Translations under genes and position numbers: made by a program
Notes under the pieces: model-generated
Told to the model about the DNA's origin: nothing
The model's input: the letters and a program-made list of their open reading frames with translations, nothing else
Databases searched by the model: none
From: Rhodospirillales bacterium
Lineage (GTDB): Bacteria > Pseudomonadota > Alphaproteobacteria > Micavibrionales > Micavibrionaceae
Assembly: GCA_023898765.1 (NCBI GenBank)
Contig: CP060238.1
Span: 682,001 to 746,000, forward strand
DNA: 64,000 bases
Reading direction: 5' to 3'
Shown here: piece after piece, positions 63,011 to 64,000 of the stretch
How the letters are laid out: every line of letters starts with the position of its first letter
Numbering within the stretch: the first letter of the stretch is position 1

Positions 63011-64000
63011 TTATCCTGAAAATGTCCCGTAGTCCTGCATCGTGTTTCGGGCGAGTTCGTCCCACGAAAATTTTGCCGCATACTCCCGTGCGGATGCGCG
63101 GTCTGCCGGTTTTATGTTCGGTATCAACGCGGCAATTTTTTCTGCGGCGTCCTGCACTTGCGTAAAATCGACGCACGCGCCCACCTGTCCGGCATCGATG
63201 AGTTCACGGAAAGATTCGTTGGGCTGCACAAAAGGGATCAACCCTACGGACATGGCTTCCAGCATCGACATGCCAAAGCCCTCGAAGGCGGAGGCGGAGA
63301 GAAAAATCCCGCATTTTTTCAGGAGCGTTTCCATGCCCTCCGGTTTGACGAAACCGTGAAATATGACCCGCTCCTCTACCGCATGACGTCTGGCGAGCGC
63401 TTTTAGTTCTTCTTTCGTCACATCCCATTCCGGTCCGACGATATGCAGGTTTCCTTCCGTGCCGAACCGGTTTGCCAGCGCCGCGAACACCTCTATCAAC
63501 CCGGCAATGTTTTTGTGCTTCGCCAGCCTTCCGATATAAATGAAATCCGGCCCCGACGCCGTAAAGTCGCCTAGCGGCATAATCGCATTGGGCCGGAGCA
63601 CCAGATTGCCGTTCGTTCCTTTGAACGTGTCATAGTCGTTCCGGCTTGTCGCAAAGATAGCGTTGTAGTTTTTGCAGGAGTGCCGGGTTATCGTGCGGAA
63701 ATATATTTTTTTGAGGACGGAAAAATCCTTCGTGTGGAAAAAGCCGCCATGCGTGGTAGCAAAAACCGGTTTTTTCATCCGGGCGCGAACGGCGCCCGCG
63801 TAGTCGAAAAACATGTCCGTGTTATGGACGTGGACAATATCGAAGCTCTTGAAAAAAGACGGGCGGATCAGGGGAAAAAACAAGCGCTGCCCCCCGATAT
63901 ACCCGACACGGCGCACCGGGATTCCTTCTATTGTTTCGTGGCCGGGGAGGGGCGGTTCCTTCGAATTGAAAACCCGGTTCAGGGTCAGGACTTCGCACAC
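63011..64000 (-). CDS. GT4 glycosyltransferase (partial, 5' end outside window)
   Basis: At least 330 codons; the frame runs off the right edge, and the first codon inside the window is an internal GTG, so the true start lies beyond 64000. The Rossmann-type acceptor half has FDIVHVHNTDMFF and TTHGGFFH. The donor half has IYIGRLAKHKNIAGLI and EGFGMSMLEAMSVG, with the E-x7-E motif of family GT4. It likely builds a surface polysaccharide. It converges on the cassette of the preceding kilobases, 12 bases from its last gene. Confidence 0.93.
   Translation of the reverse strand: MCEVLTLNRVFNSKEPPLPGHETIEGIPVRRVGYIGGQRLFFPLIRPSFFKSFDIVHVHNTDMFFDYAGAVRARMKKPVFATTHGGFFHTKDFSVLKKIYFRTITRHSCKNYNAIFATSRNDYDTFKGTNGNLVLRPNAIMPLGDFTASGPDFIYIGRLAKHKNIAGLIEVFAALANRFGTEGNLHIVGPEWDVTKEELKALARRHAVEERVIFHGFVKPEGMETLLKKCGIFLSASAFEGFGMSMLEAMSVGLIPFVQPNESFRELIDAGQVGACVDFTQVQDAAEKIAALIPNIKPADRASAREYAAKFSWDELARNTMQDYGTFSG

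Overview
The window is a chromosomal segment of an alphaproteobacterium. The class call rests on gene content and order. The str-S10-spc-alpha ribosomal block runs rpsM-rpsK-rpoA-rplQ with no rpsD or rpmJ. An ATP12-family F1 assembly chaperone, a DUF3035 lipoprotein beside lspA and a pair of M16 peptidases are present, and adenylate kinase has the short LID. I cannot name the genus. A deep-branching lineage is likely, because several ribosomal proteins carry unusual extensions.

Region 1 (1-19.8 kb, + strand) opens with the last codons of rpoC and a terminator. A promoter and a long structured leader then drive rpsL-rpsG-fusA-(small ORF)-tuf and the S10/spc genes rpsJ to rplO. A strong terminator and a new promoter separate secY-adk. 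A near-consensus promoter drives rpsM-rpsK-rpoA-rplQ, which ends at a second strong terminator. L22, S17 and L30 share a lysine/alanine-rich module. S7 has an internal insertion of about 22 residues, and L3 and L17 have long charged tails.

Region 2 (19.8-27.8 kb) has panB on the minus strand, divergent from a DegP-type protease. A compact + strand run follows: GT25 glycosyltransferase, rarA, crcB, an RluA-family pseudouridine synthase, a small AsmA-like membrane protein, the ATP12 chaperone and tag. Most of these junctions overlap.

Region 3 (27.8-42.9 kb, minus strand) is a nearly gapless 15-kb run. In transcription order it is dual-CDGSH protein, VanX-like M15 protein, ribF, ileS, DoxX, lspA, DUF3035 lipoprotein, catalytic M16 peptidase, degenerate M16 partner, pgi, pentapeptide-repeat protein, mutL, a four-helix membrane protein and purN. 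An elongator tRNA-Met lies just upstream of it.

Region 4 (43-58 kb) is mixed housekeeping: an orphan hypothetical with a palindromic upstream site, mnmA, a PAS-only protein, ferredoxin and cysteine desulfurase, an alpha/beta-hydrolase-fold protein lacking the usual serine, bcp, a 1081-residue AsmA/YhdP-like protein, tyrS, anmK, a Sua5/TsaC protein, a small membrane protein, a lytic transglycosylase and an acyl-CoA dehydrogenase.

Region 5 (58-64 kb) is accessory and cell-surface in character: an eight-cysteine secreted protein, a SapC plus HTH/coiled-coil operon, ugd, a three-gene cassette that looks phage- or surface-derived (LamG-like protein, zinc-ribbon membrane protein, 111-residue protein), and the 3' part of a GT4 glycosyltransferase. 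No CRISPR array, insertion sequence or origin was seen, and no gene-free stretch exceeds 300 bases. The most interesting signals are the rpsL three-way-junction leader, the module shared by three ribosomal proteins, and the 61.5-63 kb cassette.
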